Part shown: positions 1-7,509 of the stretch, one piece after another
Layout: each line of letters opens with the position of its first letter
How positions within the stretch are numbered: position 1 is the first letter of the stretch
NCBI GenBank assembly: GCA_028285525.1
Contig: JANQOZ010000096.1
Span: 1 to 37,999 of the forward strand
DNA: 37,999 nt
Source of the DNA: Lysobacterales bacterium
Lineage (GTDB): Bacteria > Pseudomonadota > Gammaproteobacteria > Xanthomonadales > SZUA-38
Reading direction: 5' to 3'
Program-made: the position numbers and the translations under genes
The notes under the pieces: generated by a model
What the model was told of the DNA's origin: nothing
What the model saw: the letters and a program-made list of their open reading frames with translations, nothing else
Database searches by the model: none

Positions 1-1
1 C

Positions 2-280
2 AGCATCGGCTACTGCCCGATGCCGTTCGCGCCCGCGGATCCCGGTCAGGTCGACTGGCAGGATGCGGTCAGGCTGGCCGACATGGCGCTCTATGCGGCG
101 AAACACGCCGGCCGAAACGCGTGGGCCGGCATTGTGGCCGGGCCGGCGCTGCGCGGTCAGGCGGACGTTGCCGGGTGGCTGACGGACCCGGCGGCGGCCT
201 TTTCCGACGGTTTGATCGAGCTTCGCAGCAATCTGCCGGACGCCAGCCTGACCAGCGTCTGGCGGACCATGGACGGCTGA
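2..280 (+). CDS. Diguanylate cyclase, C-terminal end (partial)
   Basis: This is the C-terminal tail of a GGDEF-domain protein whose start lies left of the window; the frame is open from base 2. The first residues, SIGYCP, and then LADMALYAAKHAGRNAW match the last conserved strand and helix of GGDEF domains (SIG..., ADxALYxAKxxGRN). The GG(D/E)EF active-site loop is outside the window, so catalytic activity cannot be judged. About 45 residues follow the domain and show no motif I recognise. The gene ends one base before the stop of the convergent acid phosphatase gene. GGDEF proteins make cyclic di-GMP from two GTP. The domain assignment is firm for so short a piece; the full architecture is unknown. 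Confidence 0.85.
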   Translation, partial: SIGYCPMPFAPADPGQVDWQDAVRLADMALYAAKHAGRNAWAGIVAGPALRGQADVAGWLTDPAAAFSDGLIELRSNLPDASLTSVWRTMDG

Positions 281-281
281 T

Positions 282-1007
282 TCAGATACCCGGTCCGGGC
301 ACCTCAGCACAGGGCTCGCCGTACATGGCGCCCTGGTCGATGCAGAAAAATTGCGCCTCGCCACTGTCGCTGGGTTTGTCGCCAACGCTGTCCCCGACGT
401 ACGCCACCACCGTGACGTCGGGGTAGCCCTGTACGGCCAGGAGGTTCGGCACAACGCTGAAACGGTCGTCCTTGTCCCCCGGTGCCTGCGGGCTGGCGCG
501 GGTCAGCAGCACGCGAAAGTCTTTGCCTCGAACGATCCCGAGTTTTGCCAGGTTGTTTTCCGTGGCGAGCTGTTCGCGGTCCCGCCGGTTGGTGACAAAC
601 GCGACGTGCCCCCCCGCTGAGTTCACCGCGTTGATGAACCACAGCGAGCCGGGCACCAGCGTTGCACCCTCCTCCTGGGTCCACTCGTACCAGTTCTCTG
701 GCGTGTAGGACTTGCCGTCGTTTTCGAGCATGACCTGATACTGAACGTTGTTCAGCACGGTCTCGTCCAGATCCATCACCACCGCCCAGCTGCCGGCCGG
801 TCGCGCCTCGGTTGCCTCCAGCACGTAGGCGGTTGCGGCCTCAAAGACCTGGTTGGCCTCGTCGGCCCAGCTCGAAGAGTTGGCCACCCAGTCGGTGCCG
901 GGACTGAGCGGCCGCTCGCCAAAGGTAACGTTGACGGAGCAGGCGTTGAGCAGCGCCAGCGCCAGAACGGAGGCGAACGGCAGGCGCACGTTGCGGGATT
1001 TGGTCAT
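282..1007 (-). CDS. HAD-family acid phosphatase, lipoprotein e(P4)-like (class C)
   Basis: This is a predicted secreted acid phosphatase of the HAD superfamily, 241 residues. The N-terminus is a basic and hydrophobic signal ending in a lipobox-like LNAC, with Cys23 as the likely lipidated residue, so the protein probably sits in the outer membrane facing the periplasm. The nucleophile motif DLDET (Asp79, Asp81) appears as VVMDLDETVLNN. Motif II is FVTNRRD, and the acidic motif IV is VGDSVGDKPSD near the C-terminus. Class B and class C enzymes share this DxDxT arrangement; the lipoprotein signal and the sequence around it favour class C. Such enzymes strip phosphate from nucleotides or other monoesters in the periplasm. 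It points away from the SDR gene, with 171 bases between their starts. The exact substrate cannot be inferred. Confidence 0.85.
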   Translation of the reverse strand: MTKSRNVRLPFASVLALALLNACSVNVTFGERPLSPGTDWVANSSSWADEANQVFEAATAYVLEATEARPAGSWAVVMDLDETVLNNVQYQVMLENDGKSYTPENWYEWTQEEGATLVPGSLWFINAVNSAGGHVAFVTNRRDREQLATENNLAKLGIVRGKDFRVLLTRASPQAPGDKDDRFSVVPNLLAVQGYPDVTVVAYVGDSVGDKPSDSGEAQFFCIDQGAMYGEPCAEVPGPGI

Positions 1008-1178
1008 CGGTGTTGGGCGTTCCGTGCTGCGGGGGATTCGGCCGGTATTTTAGTCAAGCCTCCACGTCGATGGAATTGTCGCAGGCAACCAAGTTGTGGA
1101 TGATGACTTCATCAGAAAAGTCGTTCGCCGGGCGTTGCGCCGGTGACCGTTATCCGCGTTTTTTTAAGGGAGGCAGCA

Positions 1179-1982
1179 ATGATCGGAGACCTTACTGGCA
1201 AGGTGGCGCTCGTTACCGGCGCAGGGCAGGGGATCGGCGAGGGGATCGCCAAGGTGTTCGCGGCCGCTGGCGCCGCTGTGGTGGTGGCCACCCGAACGCG
1301 CGAGAACGGTCAGGGGGTGGTCGACGCCATCAAAGAGGCGGGCGGCCAGGCGGAGCTGGTGCAGTGTGACGTCGGCAGCAAGCCTGAGCTGCTTGCTGCC
1401 GTCGAGCAGACGGTGGCACGTTTCGGGGCACTGGACATCTGTATCCACAACGCGGCCGTGTTCCCGATGTATCCCGCCGAGGAGTTTCCGGAAGACGAGC
1501 TCGACCAGGCCATCGCCGTGAACTTCAAGCCCTGCCTCTGGCTGACGCAGGCGGCCGTTCCGCATATGCGAAAGCGCGGCGGCGGGCGATTCATCTTCAC
1601 GTCTTCGGTGACCGGCCCGCGCGTGTCGATGCCGCTGACTTCCGCTTACGTGGCTGCCAAAGGCGCGATGAATTCCTACATCAAAACCGCGGCGCTGGAA
1701 CACGCGCGGGAGAACATCACGTTTAACTGCGTTGAACCTGGCTTCATTCTGACCCAGGCCATGTCGATCCTGGCGGATGAGGAGGGTCTGAAGGAGATGG
1801 CTTCCTACATTCCGAAGGGTGAGATCGGCAAACCGGAAGACATCGCCTACTGCATGCTTTACCTCGCGTCCGACCAGGCGTCCTACGTGACGGCGCAGAC
1901 CATCGCGGTAGACGGCGGTTCGTGTATCCCCGAGAGCCCGGTGCAGCTCCGCGAGTTTTACGAGGAAAAGGGTCAGGCCTGA
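1179..1982 (+). CDS. SDR-family NAD(P)-dependent oxidoreductase, UcpA-like
   Basis: This is a classical short-chain dehydrogenase/reductase of 267 residues. The nucleotide-binding motif TGAGQGIG lies at residues 13-20. Asn91 (HNAA, replacing the usual NNAG), Asn115, Ser143, Tyr157 and Lys161 (YVAAK) supply the catalytic set. The C-terminal VDGG motif is present. The frame opens upstream at 1143 (GTG), but I chose ATG 1179 because AAGGGAGG sits just before it and the Rossmann strand then begins at the usual distance. SDRs of this group oxidise alcohols or reduce ketones with NAD(P); the overall look resembles E. coli UcpA, whose substrate is not well defined. It ends one base before the stop of the convergent sulfatase gene. 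A link to the amine island is possible but only positional. Confidence 0.88.
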   Translation: MIGDLTGKVALVTGAGQGIGEGIAKVFAAAGAAVVVATRTRENGQGVVDAIKEAGGQAELVQCDVGSKPELLAAVEQTVARFGALDICIHNAAVFPMYPAEEFPEDELDQAIAVNFKPCLWLTQAAVPHMRKRGGGRFIFTSSVTGPRVSMPLTSAYVAAKGAMNSYIKTAALEHARENITFNCVEPGFILTQAMSILADEEGLKEMASYIPKGEIGKPEDIAYCMLYLASDQASYVTAQTIAVDGGSCIPESPVQLREFYEEKGQA

Positions 1983-1983
1983 C

Positions 1984-3699
1984 CTAATACCCGCTGACCC
2001 AGTCCGGGATAATCACGGCGTTTTCCTTGGCGTAAGCATCCCAGTGGCCCTTGAGTTCGGTCACTTTGTCCGGATTGCTCGCCGCCAGATCCTGGCTCTC
2101 AGCCGGATCGCTGGCGAGGTTGAACAGCTGCCACTCACCACTGCCGAAAGGCGGCGGCATGTGCACCAGCTTCCAGTCGCCGAGGCGGATCGAGCGCTTG
2201 CCCATCAGCTCCATGCCCAGCGCCCGCTCAGGCATATGCTGGTCGGGATCGGACAGGATTGGCAGGAACGACACCCCGGTCATCGTCTCAACCGGTCGGC
2301 CGCCATATTCGCCATCGGGCGGGCTGACGCCCGCTAACTCCAGCAGCGTGGGCGCGATGTCCTTGATGGCCACCAGCTCGTCGCTGATTCGTCCGCCGCC
2401 GGTAACCTTCGGATAGTGCACAAACGCCGCCGTGCGGGTGCCGCCTTCGGTCGGGAAAGCCTTATGAAGCCGACCCGTGGGAGAGCCGACGCGAGCCCAG
2501 TTGGGGCCGTAAAGGAGGTAGGAGCCCGGCTTACCCATCTGCTCAAAGCTGAAGTCGAAGCTCTGATCGATCACCGCGCGGATCTTGGGGAACATGTCGG
2601 CGGGCCAGGTTTCATCGAGATCGTGGCCCTCGGCGCCGTTGTCGGACAGAAATACGACGACCGTGTTGTCCAGCTCGCCGGACTCGCGCAGATGATCGAT
2701 GACGCGACCGGTGTGCACATCCATCTCGTCGATCATGGCGGCGTAAACCTCCATGCCTTTCGCCTCGACGCGCTGCTCCTCGGCGGTGAGTTCCGTCCAC
2801 GGCCGGCCCTTGGGTGGGCGGCTGACCGCCTCAGCGTTGTCAGGCAGCAGGCCGAGTTCTTCCATCTTCGTGAGTCGTCGATCTAACACCTCGTCATAGC
2901 CTTGGTCATAGCGTCCGGCGTATTTTTCCAGCGCCGCGTCCGGCGCCTGAAGCGGCCAGTGCGGGGCCGTGTAGGCGAGCAACGCAAAAAACGGCTGCCT
3001 GTCGTCTTCGCGCTCGTCCAGATAGCTGATCAGCTGGTCGGCAAAGTACTGGGAGGAGTAGGAGAAGCTCGGCGGCAGCTCGGTAAGCTTGACGTCATCG
3101 CGCATATAGTCCGCTTTGGCGTCCGGGTTGGGGGCGTATGCGGGCTTCATATCGGCGAAGTGACTGCCCCCGCCGCTGTTGAGTACAAACGAGCGCTCGA
3201 AGCCCCGCTGTCCTGGATAGCTCTGCGGTTCGCTGCCCAGGTGCCATTTGCCGCTGATAAAGGTGCTGTAGCCGCTGTCGCGCAGCAGCGTTGCGACGGT
3301 GACCACGTTGTTGTTGAGGTAGCCTTCGTAACCCGGCTGGCCCTTCTGGTTCGGCGACAGCTCCTCGAGCATGTTGCCGTACCCGGCCTTGTGAGCGTCG
3401 ACGCCGGTCAGCATCATCGCGCGCGAGGGTGAACACATGGACGCGGTCTGGAAATTCGTCAGCCTTACGCCCGCCATTGCCAGCGCATCGAGATTGGGCG
3501 TTTCGATTTCGCCGCCGAAGCTGCCGAGGTCGGTGAAGCCCATGTCGTCGGCGACGATCAGCAGGATGTTCGGACGCGACTCTGGTTCGCCGGTCGGCGG
3601 GTCAGCGTCAGCCTGAGCGCTCGAATCGGGCGGCCGGTTGCACCCGGTCAGCGGCAGGACAAGGGCGACAAGAAGCGCAAAAATCGTCGGTCGGTGCAT
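1984..3699 (-). CDS. Sulfatase (arylsulfatase family), lipoprotein
   Basis: This is a type I sulfatase of 571 residues that hydrolyses sulfate esters. A signal peptide ends in LTGC (Cys20), a good lipobox with Asn at +2, so it is likely an outer-membrane lipoprotein. The metal-binding start RPNILLIVADDMG (Asp51, Asp52) and the formylglycine motif C-S-P-S-R at residues 89-93 are intact. Cys89 is the residue converted to formylglycine, and the following MLTG matches the family signature. A central SDNGAEG motif supplies further metal ligands. Activation needs a formylglycine-generating enzyme, which is not in this window. The gene lies 59 bases downstream of the AraC-family gene on the same strand, so the two may be cotranscribed and the sulfatase may belong to the amine catabolic island. 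The substrate cannot be told from sequence. Confidence 0.93.
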   Translation of the reverse strand: MHRPTIFALLVALVLPLTGCNRPPDSSAQADADPPTGEPESRPNILLIVADDMGFTDLGSFGGEIETPNLDALAMAGVRLTNFQTASMCSPSRAMMLTGVDAHKAGYGNMLEELSPNQKGQPGYEGYLNNNVVTVATLLRDSGYSTFISGKWHLGSEPQSYPGQRGFERSFVLNSGGGSHFADMKPAYAPNPDAKADYMRDDVKLTELPPSFSYSSQYFADQLISYLDEREDDRQPFFALLAYTAPHWPLQAPDAALEKYAGRYDQGYDEVLDRRLTKMEELGLLPDNAEAVSRPPKGRPWTELTAEEQRVEAKGMEVYAAMIDEMDVHTGRVIDHLRESGELDNTVVVFLSDNGAEGHDLDETWPADMFPKIRAVIDQSFDFSFEQMGKPGSYLLYGPNWARVGSPTGRLHKAFPTEGGTRTAAFVHYPKVTGGGRISDELVAIKDIAPTLLELAGVSPPDGEYGGRPVETMTGVSFLPILSDPDQHMPERALGMELMGKRSIRLGDWKLVHMPPPFGSGEWQLFNLASDPAESQDLAASNPDKVTELKGHWDAYAKENAVIIPDWVSGY

Positions 3700-3758
3700 C
3701 GAAAGCTGTCCGCGCGAAACCCAAGGTGGTCGCCATCATGGCCCCGCCGGCAGAAAAT

Positions 3759-4811
3759 TCAAAGCGGCGGACGGGAAACGTTAGCCGGATCGGTCAGCCG
3801 CCCCTGCTGCTGGCGATACTGTCGTGGGGTGACGCCAAACCAGCGCCGGAATGCGCGCGTGAGGCAGGCGGTCTCGGCGTAGCCCAGACGCCGGGCGATG
3901 CTGGCGATCGGCAGCGTCGGCTGAGACATCATCCGCTGCGCGAGCTGCTTGCAGTGATCATCCAGCAGCCCTTTGAATGACTTTCCTTCCCGGCGCACCC
4001 GGCGGTGAAGGGTGGCGGTTGAAATGCCCAGGCGCGCGGCCACCACCTTGGCCCTCGCGCCTTCCCGCAGCACCTCGTCGGACAGCACCTCGATGACCTG
4101 GTCGGAAAACTGTTGCGCCCGTGCCTGCTGAGCAAGCGATTCGTTGACCTGGGCTTCCAGGATCGGAAAGAGGTTCGAATCCAGCGCCGCTGAGGTGAGC
4201 TTCATGGCGCTGAGCGGCAGATAGATATTGTTGTTGGGCTGGTTGAACAGCACCGGCGCTTTGAACAGGCGCTTGTGAAACGCGATATCCCGCGGCGGCG
4301 CATGCTCGAAGTCGACCTGGACCAGCGGGCAGCTGCTGCCGGTGTAGAGCTGAATCAGGCGCCACATGAAGGCCAGCGAATACTCGTTGTCCTGGCGGCA
4401 CTCAGAGAGATTGTTGTGGGCGACCCGATAGCTGACCAGCGCGTAGCGGGTGCCGAGGGTCAGCGCCATGTGGGATACGTCCTGCACCGCCTGAATATTG
4501 CGGATCATGCTGTTGAACGCCTGCTCCAGGTTGGTGGAACTCAGGAACAGGTAGCCGACCGCGCCGATGGTCTCCACCCCCGTCCGGTCCGACAGCTCCA
4601 GCCCCAGATTGGGTGAGTCGAGCTCGTCTGCCAGCCATTCGAACAGGCGCAGGTAGCTCTTGAGCGGGACGCGGTGATAGCTGTCGTAGGCGCTGAAGCG
4701 CGTCAGCGAAAACTTGCGCAGACCCTGCTGCACCACCGGCTGGTGATCGGGCAGTGCGTCGCAGAGCGATTGCACCACCGAGGCGGCGATTGTCGGTTCA
4801 CGCGCTGGCAT
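3759..4811 (-). CDS. AraC-family transcriptional regulator
   Basis: This is a 350-residue AraC-family regulator. The N-terminal 200 residues match the arabinose-binding-like domain found in OruR/ArgR/VirS-type regulators (fragments such as GLELSDRTGVETIGAVGY and FNQP). The C-terminal 100 residues form the double helix-turn-helix: ARLGISTATLHRRVRREG, then the hallmark second helix region IASIARRLGYAETACLTRAFRRWFGVTPRQYRQ. It is divergent from the class III aminotransferase, and paired TTATCAA repeats lie in the 95-base gap immediately upstream of its start. The likely job is to sense an amino compound and activate the catabolic genes at 4.9 kb onward, and perhaps to control itself and the sulfatase behind it. 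The regulatory role is inferred from position. Confidence 0.92.
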   Translation of the reverse strand: MPAREPTIAASVVQSLCDALPDHQPVVQQGLRKFSLTRFSAYDSYHRVPLKSYLRLFEWLADELDSPNLGLELSDRTGVETIGAVGYLFLSSTNLEQAFNSMIRNIQAVQDVSHMALTLGTRYALVSYRVAHNNLSECRQDNEYSLAFMWRLIQLYTGSSCPLVQVDFEHAPPRDIAFHKRLFKAPVLFNQPNNNIYLPLSAMKLTSAALDSNLFPILEAQVNESLAQQARAQQFSDQVIEVLSDEVLREGARAKVVAARLGISTATLHRRVRREGKSFKGLLDDHCKQLAQRMMSQPTLPIASIARRLGYAETACLTRAFRRWFGVTPRQYRQQQGRLTDPANVSRPPL

Positions 4812-4820
4812 TGATGCAAA

Positions 4821-4851
4821 TTATCAACTTAATGATCGCTTTTATCAATTT
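4821..4851. promoter_or_regulatory. Candidate AraC-type operator: two direct repeats 21 bp apart
   Basis: TTATCAAnTT occurs at 4821-4830 and again at 4842-4851, a start-to-start distance of 21 bases or two helical turns, in the gap between the AraC-family gene and the aminotransferase. Tandem direct half-sites with this spacing are typical of AraC-family operators. The first copy also forms an inverted repeat with TTGAT at 4811-4815. No clear -10 element follows, so which promoter is controlled remains open. Confidence 0.5.
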
Positions 4852-4906
4852 CTTGCCGGCGGAGTCCAGGACACTTGACGTTTCATGAATTCTACGTGAA
4901 GACCAT

Positions 4907-6244
4907 ATGTCAGCCTATTCCGCCAATCTCTGGCACCCGATGGTCCATCCGAACGAGGCGGAAGCCCGCGAGCCGCTCCATATCACGCGCGGCGACGGGG
5001 TCTACGTGCAGGACGATCAGGGGAAGCGGCTGCTGGACGGCGTGGCCGGGCTTTGGTGCGTCAACGCCGGGCACAACCGGGCGGAAATCAAGGACGCCAT
5101 CATCGCGCAGCTCCACGAGCTGGAGTATTACCAGCTGTTTGACGGCGTATCTCACCCGCGCGTGGTGGAGATGGCGGAGCTTGTCCTTGAGTTCACCGCC
5201 GAAGAAAACATGCGGCGTGTGGTCTTCAACTCCGGCGGCTCGGACGCCATCGAAACCGCCCTGAAGATGGCCCGCCAGTTCCACCGCCTCAACGGTCAGC
5301 CGGAGCGCACGAAGTTTATTTCGCTGAAGCACGGCTATCACGGAACCCATTTTGGCGGCGTGTCGGTCAACGGCCTGAACGTCAATCGCCGCAACTATGA
5401 GCCGCTCCTGCCGGGCTGCTTCCACCTCGACAGCCCCTGGCTGTACCGCAATCCCTGGACCGACGTACCCGAAGAGCTGGGCCGCCTTTGCGCCGAACAG
5501 CTCGAGCGGGAGCTGGAGTTCCAGATGCCCGATACGGTGGCTGCGTTCATTGCTGAGCCGGTGCAGGGGGCCGGCGGCGTGATCGTGCCCCCGGCCAACT
5601 ACTGGCCGCTGATCCGCGAAGTCTGTGATCGCCACGGCGTGCTGCTGATCGCCGATGAGGTGGTCACCGGCTTCGGCCGCTCCGGCTGCATGTTCGGCAG
5701 TCGAGGGTGGGGCGTGAAGCCGGACATCATGTGTTTTGCCAAGGGGATTTCGTCGGGCTACATCCCGCTGGGTGCAACCGTGGTGAACGAAAGAGTCGAG
5801 GCGGCGTTCTCAGCCAACCAGAATTTCGACGGCGCAATCATGCACGGGTACACGTATGCCGGCCATCCGGTGGCGTGCGCGGCCGGGATTGCGAGCCTGA
5901 ATATCGTGCGCGACGAAAAGCTGCCGGAAAACGCGAAGGTCCAGGGAGACTATCTGCTGGCGGCGCTCAAACCCTTTGAAGAGCGGTTTCCGTCGGTGGG
6001 TGAGGTGCGGGGCAAAGGCCTGATGATCGGTATCGATCTGGTGGCCGACAAGCAGACGCGTGAGCCCATCGATCCAACCGGCGGCTTCGCCTACGAGCTG
6101 GCCGGTGTGGCCCGACGCGAAGGGGTCCTGGTCCGGCCGGTCGGGACCAAGCTGATCCTGAGCCCGCCGCTGATTTTTCAGCAAAGCCACTGCGACGAGA
6201 TGGTCGCGGCGCTGACCACAGCGTTCGAGGAGCTGGACCGCTGA
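4907..6244 (+). CDS. Class III PLP aminotransferase (omega-amine/omega-amino acid type)
   Basis: This is a 445-residue class III aminotransferase of fold type I. The PLP phosphate and ring contacts are visible: VFNSGGSDAIETALKMAR, KHGYHG, then LLIADEVVTGFGR with the Asp that pairs with the pyridine nitrogen, and Lys279 (CFAKGISSGY) as the Schiff-base lysine. Family members transfer terminal amino groups from amines or omega-amino acids to pyruvate or a 2-oxoacid, releasing an aldehyde or semialdehyde. It is the first gene of a forward block (aminotransferase, MFS, TonB receptor, aldehyde dehydrogenase, amine dehydrogenase), so an aldehyde product would have an oxidising enzyme close by. ATG 4907 gives the usual N-terminus (LWHPM). 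The specific amine is unknown. Confidence 0.92.
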   Translation: MSAYSANLWHPMVHPNEAEAREPLHITRGDGVYVQDDQGKRLLDGVAGLWCVNAGHNRAEIKDAIIAQLHELEYYQLFDGVSHPRVVEMAELVLEFTAEENMRRVVFNSGGSDAIETALKMARQFHRLNGQPERTKFISLKHGYHGTHFGGVSVNGLNVNRRNYEPLLPGCFHLDSPWLYRNPWTDVPEELGRLCAEQLERELEFQMPDTVAAFIAEPVQGAGGVIVPPANYWPLIREVCDRHGVLLIADEVVTGFGRSGCMFGSRGWGVKPDIMCFAKGISSGYIPLGATVVNERVEAAFSANQNFDGAIMHGYTYAGHPVACAAGIASLNIVRDEKLPENAKVQGDYLLAALKPFEERFPSVGEVRGKGLMIGIDLVADKQTREPIDPTGGFAYELAGVARREGVLVRPVGTKLILSPPLIFQQSHCDEMVAALTTAFEELDR

Positions 6245-6245
6245 C

Positions 6246-7460
6246 ATGATGCACATGCTGCTGGGCAATCGAAGCCGGCCGATGGACGTCAACTCACGAC
6301 GTTCACTGGTGGCGATTGTCTATCTGGCGGTGATCGGTCCGTGCGTGTTTATTGTCCAGCCGGGATTTGTGCAGGGCCTGGTAGAGAGCGTGGGCCTCAG
6401 CGAACAGCAGGCCGGCTATATCGCTTCAGCCGAGGTCTTCGGCATTGCCGCGACTACCATTCTGCTCAGCCTGATCGCCACCAAAGTGTCCTGGCGTATT
6501 TTTCTCTGCGGCTGTGTGGCGCTGGGCGTCGCGGCCAACCTGCTGTCGATGAACCAGACGGATTTTGAGGCGCTCGCCGTGCTGCGCTTTGCGGCCGGAT
6601 TATGCTCGGGCGGGTTGATCTCCCTGACCTTCACCATGATGGGCATCTCGGCAAGACCCGACCGGAACTTCGGGCTGATCATCGTATGGGTGCTGACCTA
6701 CGGCGGTATCGGTCTGCTGGTGATGCCGACCGCCTATGGCCTTGTCGGTATGAACGGCGTGCTGGCGTTCTTCGCGCTGTTCCACCTGACCGGTCTCGCG
6801 TTCATCCGCTCTGTGCCGGACAGCGGGCAGGCGGAGGCGGCGACGACAGCGCCCGACTTCCACCCGACAACGCGGCGGATGTCGCTGCTCGCCATCCTGA
6901 TCTACAACATCGCCATCGGCATTGTCTGGGCCTATCTGTTTCTCGTCGGCCTGGAGACCGGCATGGACGAGCAGGCGGTGGCCAACGCTCTGACCGTGTC
7001 CCAGTTTCTCGGTGTCGGCGGCGCATTCTTCTCGGTGCTGTTTGAAACCCGTCTCGGACGACTCTGGCCGCTGGTGCTGAGCATCATCGGCACCGGGGTT
7101 GCCACCTGGCTGCTGACCGGCGGTGCTGCGCCGCTGGAGTTCTGGGTTGCGGTCTGCGGATTCAACCTGCTGTGGAATCTGAGCATGCCCTATCTGCTGG
7201 GCTCCTTGTCGGACTATGACGCCAGCGGCCATACCGTGGTGCACGGCGTTTCCATGCAGATGCTGGGACTGGCCATTGGGCCTTTTGTCGCCGCGCGTAT
7301 CCTGGGAATGGGAGGGTACGACGCGGTCAATCTTACGGCGGTGGTGCTGTTTGGCGCCGCGCTCCTGGTGAAGCTGCCGGGCCTGGTGGCCCAGCGAGTG
7401 CACCATCTTGCCAGGGACGCTGAGCCAGGCGCCGTAGGCATACCGGATCCCGGCCCGTAG
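6246..7460 (+). CDS. MFS transporter
   Basis: This is a major facilitator superfamily permease of 404 residues with about twelve hydrophobic segments and the usual break in the middle (about residues 195-215, polar and Pro/Thr-rich). It starts one base after the aminotransferase stop, so the two genes are almost certainly cotranscribed. A second in-frame ATG at 6282 (MDVNSRRS) would give a shorter N-terminus and cannot be excluded. I see no motif that names the substrate. Its place suggests uptake into the cytoplasm of the compound used by the aminotransferase, after passage through the TonB receptor encoded next. The family is clear from composition and layout; the substrate is a guess. Confidence 0.82.
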   Translation: MMHMLLGNRSRPMDVNSRRSLVAIVYLAVIGPCVFIVQPGFVQGLVESVGLSEQQAGYIASAEVFGIAATTILLSLIATKVSWRIFLCGCVALGVAANLLSMNQTDFEALAVLRFAAGLCSGGLISLTFTMMGISARPDRNFGLIIVWVLTYGGIGLLVMPTAYGLVGMNGVLAFFALFHLTGLAFIRSVPDSGQAEAATTAPDFHPTTRRMSLLAILIYNIAIGIVWAYLFLVGLETGMDEQAVANALTVSQFLGVGGAFFSVLFETRLGRLWPLVLSIIGTGVATWLLTGGAAPLEFWVAVCGFNLLWNLSMPYLLGSLSDYDASGHTVVHGVSMQMLGLAIGPFVAARILGMGGYDAVNLTAVVLFGAALLVKLPGLVAQRVHHLARDAEPGAVGIPDPGP

Positions 7461-7461
7461 C

Positions 7462-7499
7462 CCGGGAAAAGCTGACTTTTAACATCATAAAAATCCCGG
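7462..7499 (+). promoter_or_regulatory. Possible leader stem over the TonB receptor ribosome-binding site
   Basis: CCGGGA at 7462-7467 can pair with TCCCGG at 7494-7499, enclosing an AT-rich loop that itself holds AAAG/CTTT. The right arm runs directly into the Shine-Dalgarno sequence GGAGGGAG before ATG 7510, so folding could limit ribosome access. The stem is only six pairs and the loop is long, so this is a weak candidate. Confidence 0.25.
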
Positions 7500-7509
7500 A
7501 GGGAGACAC

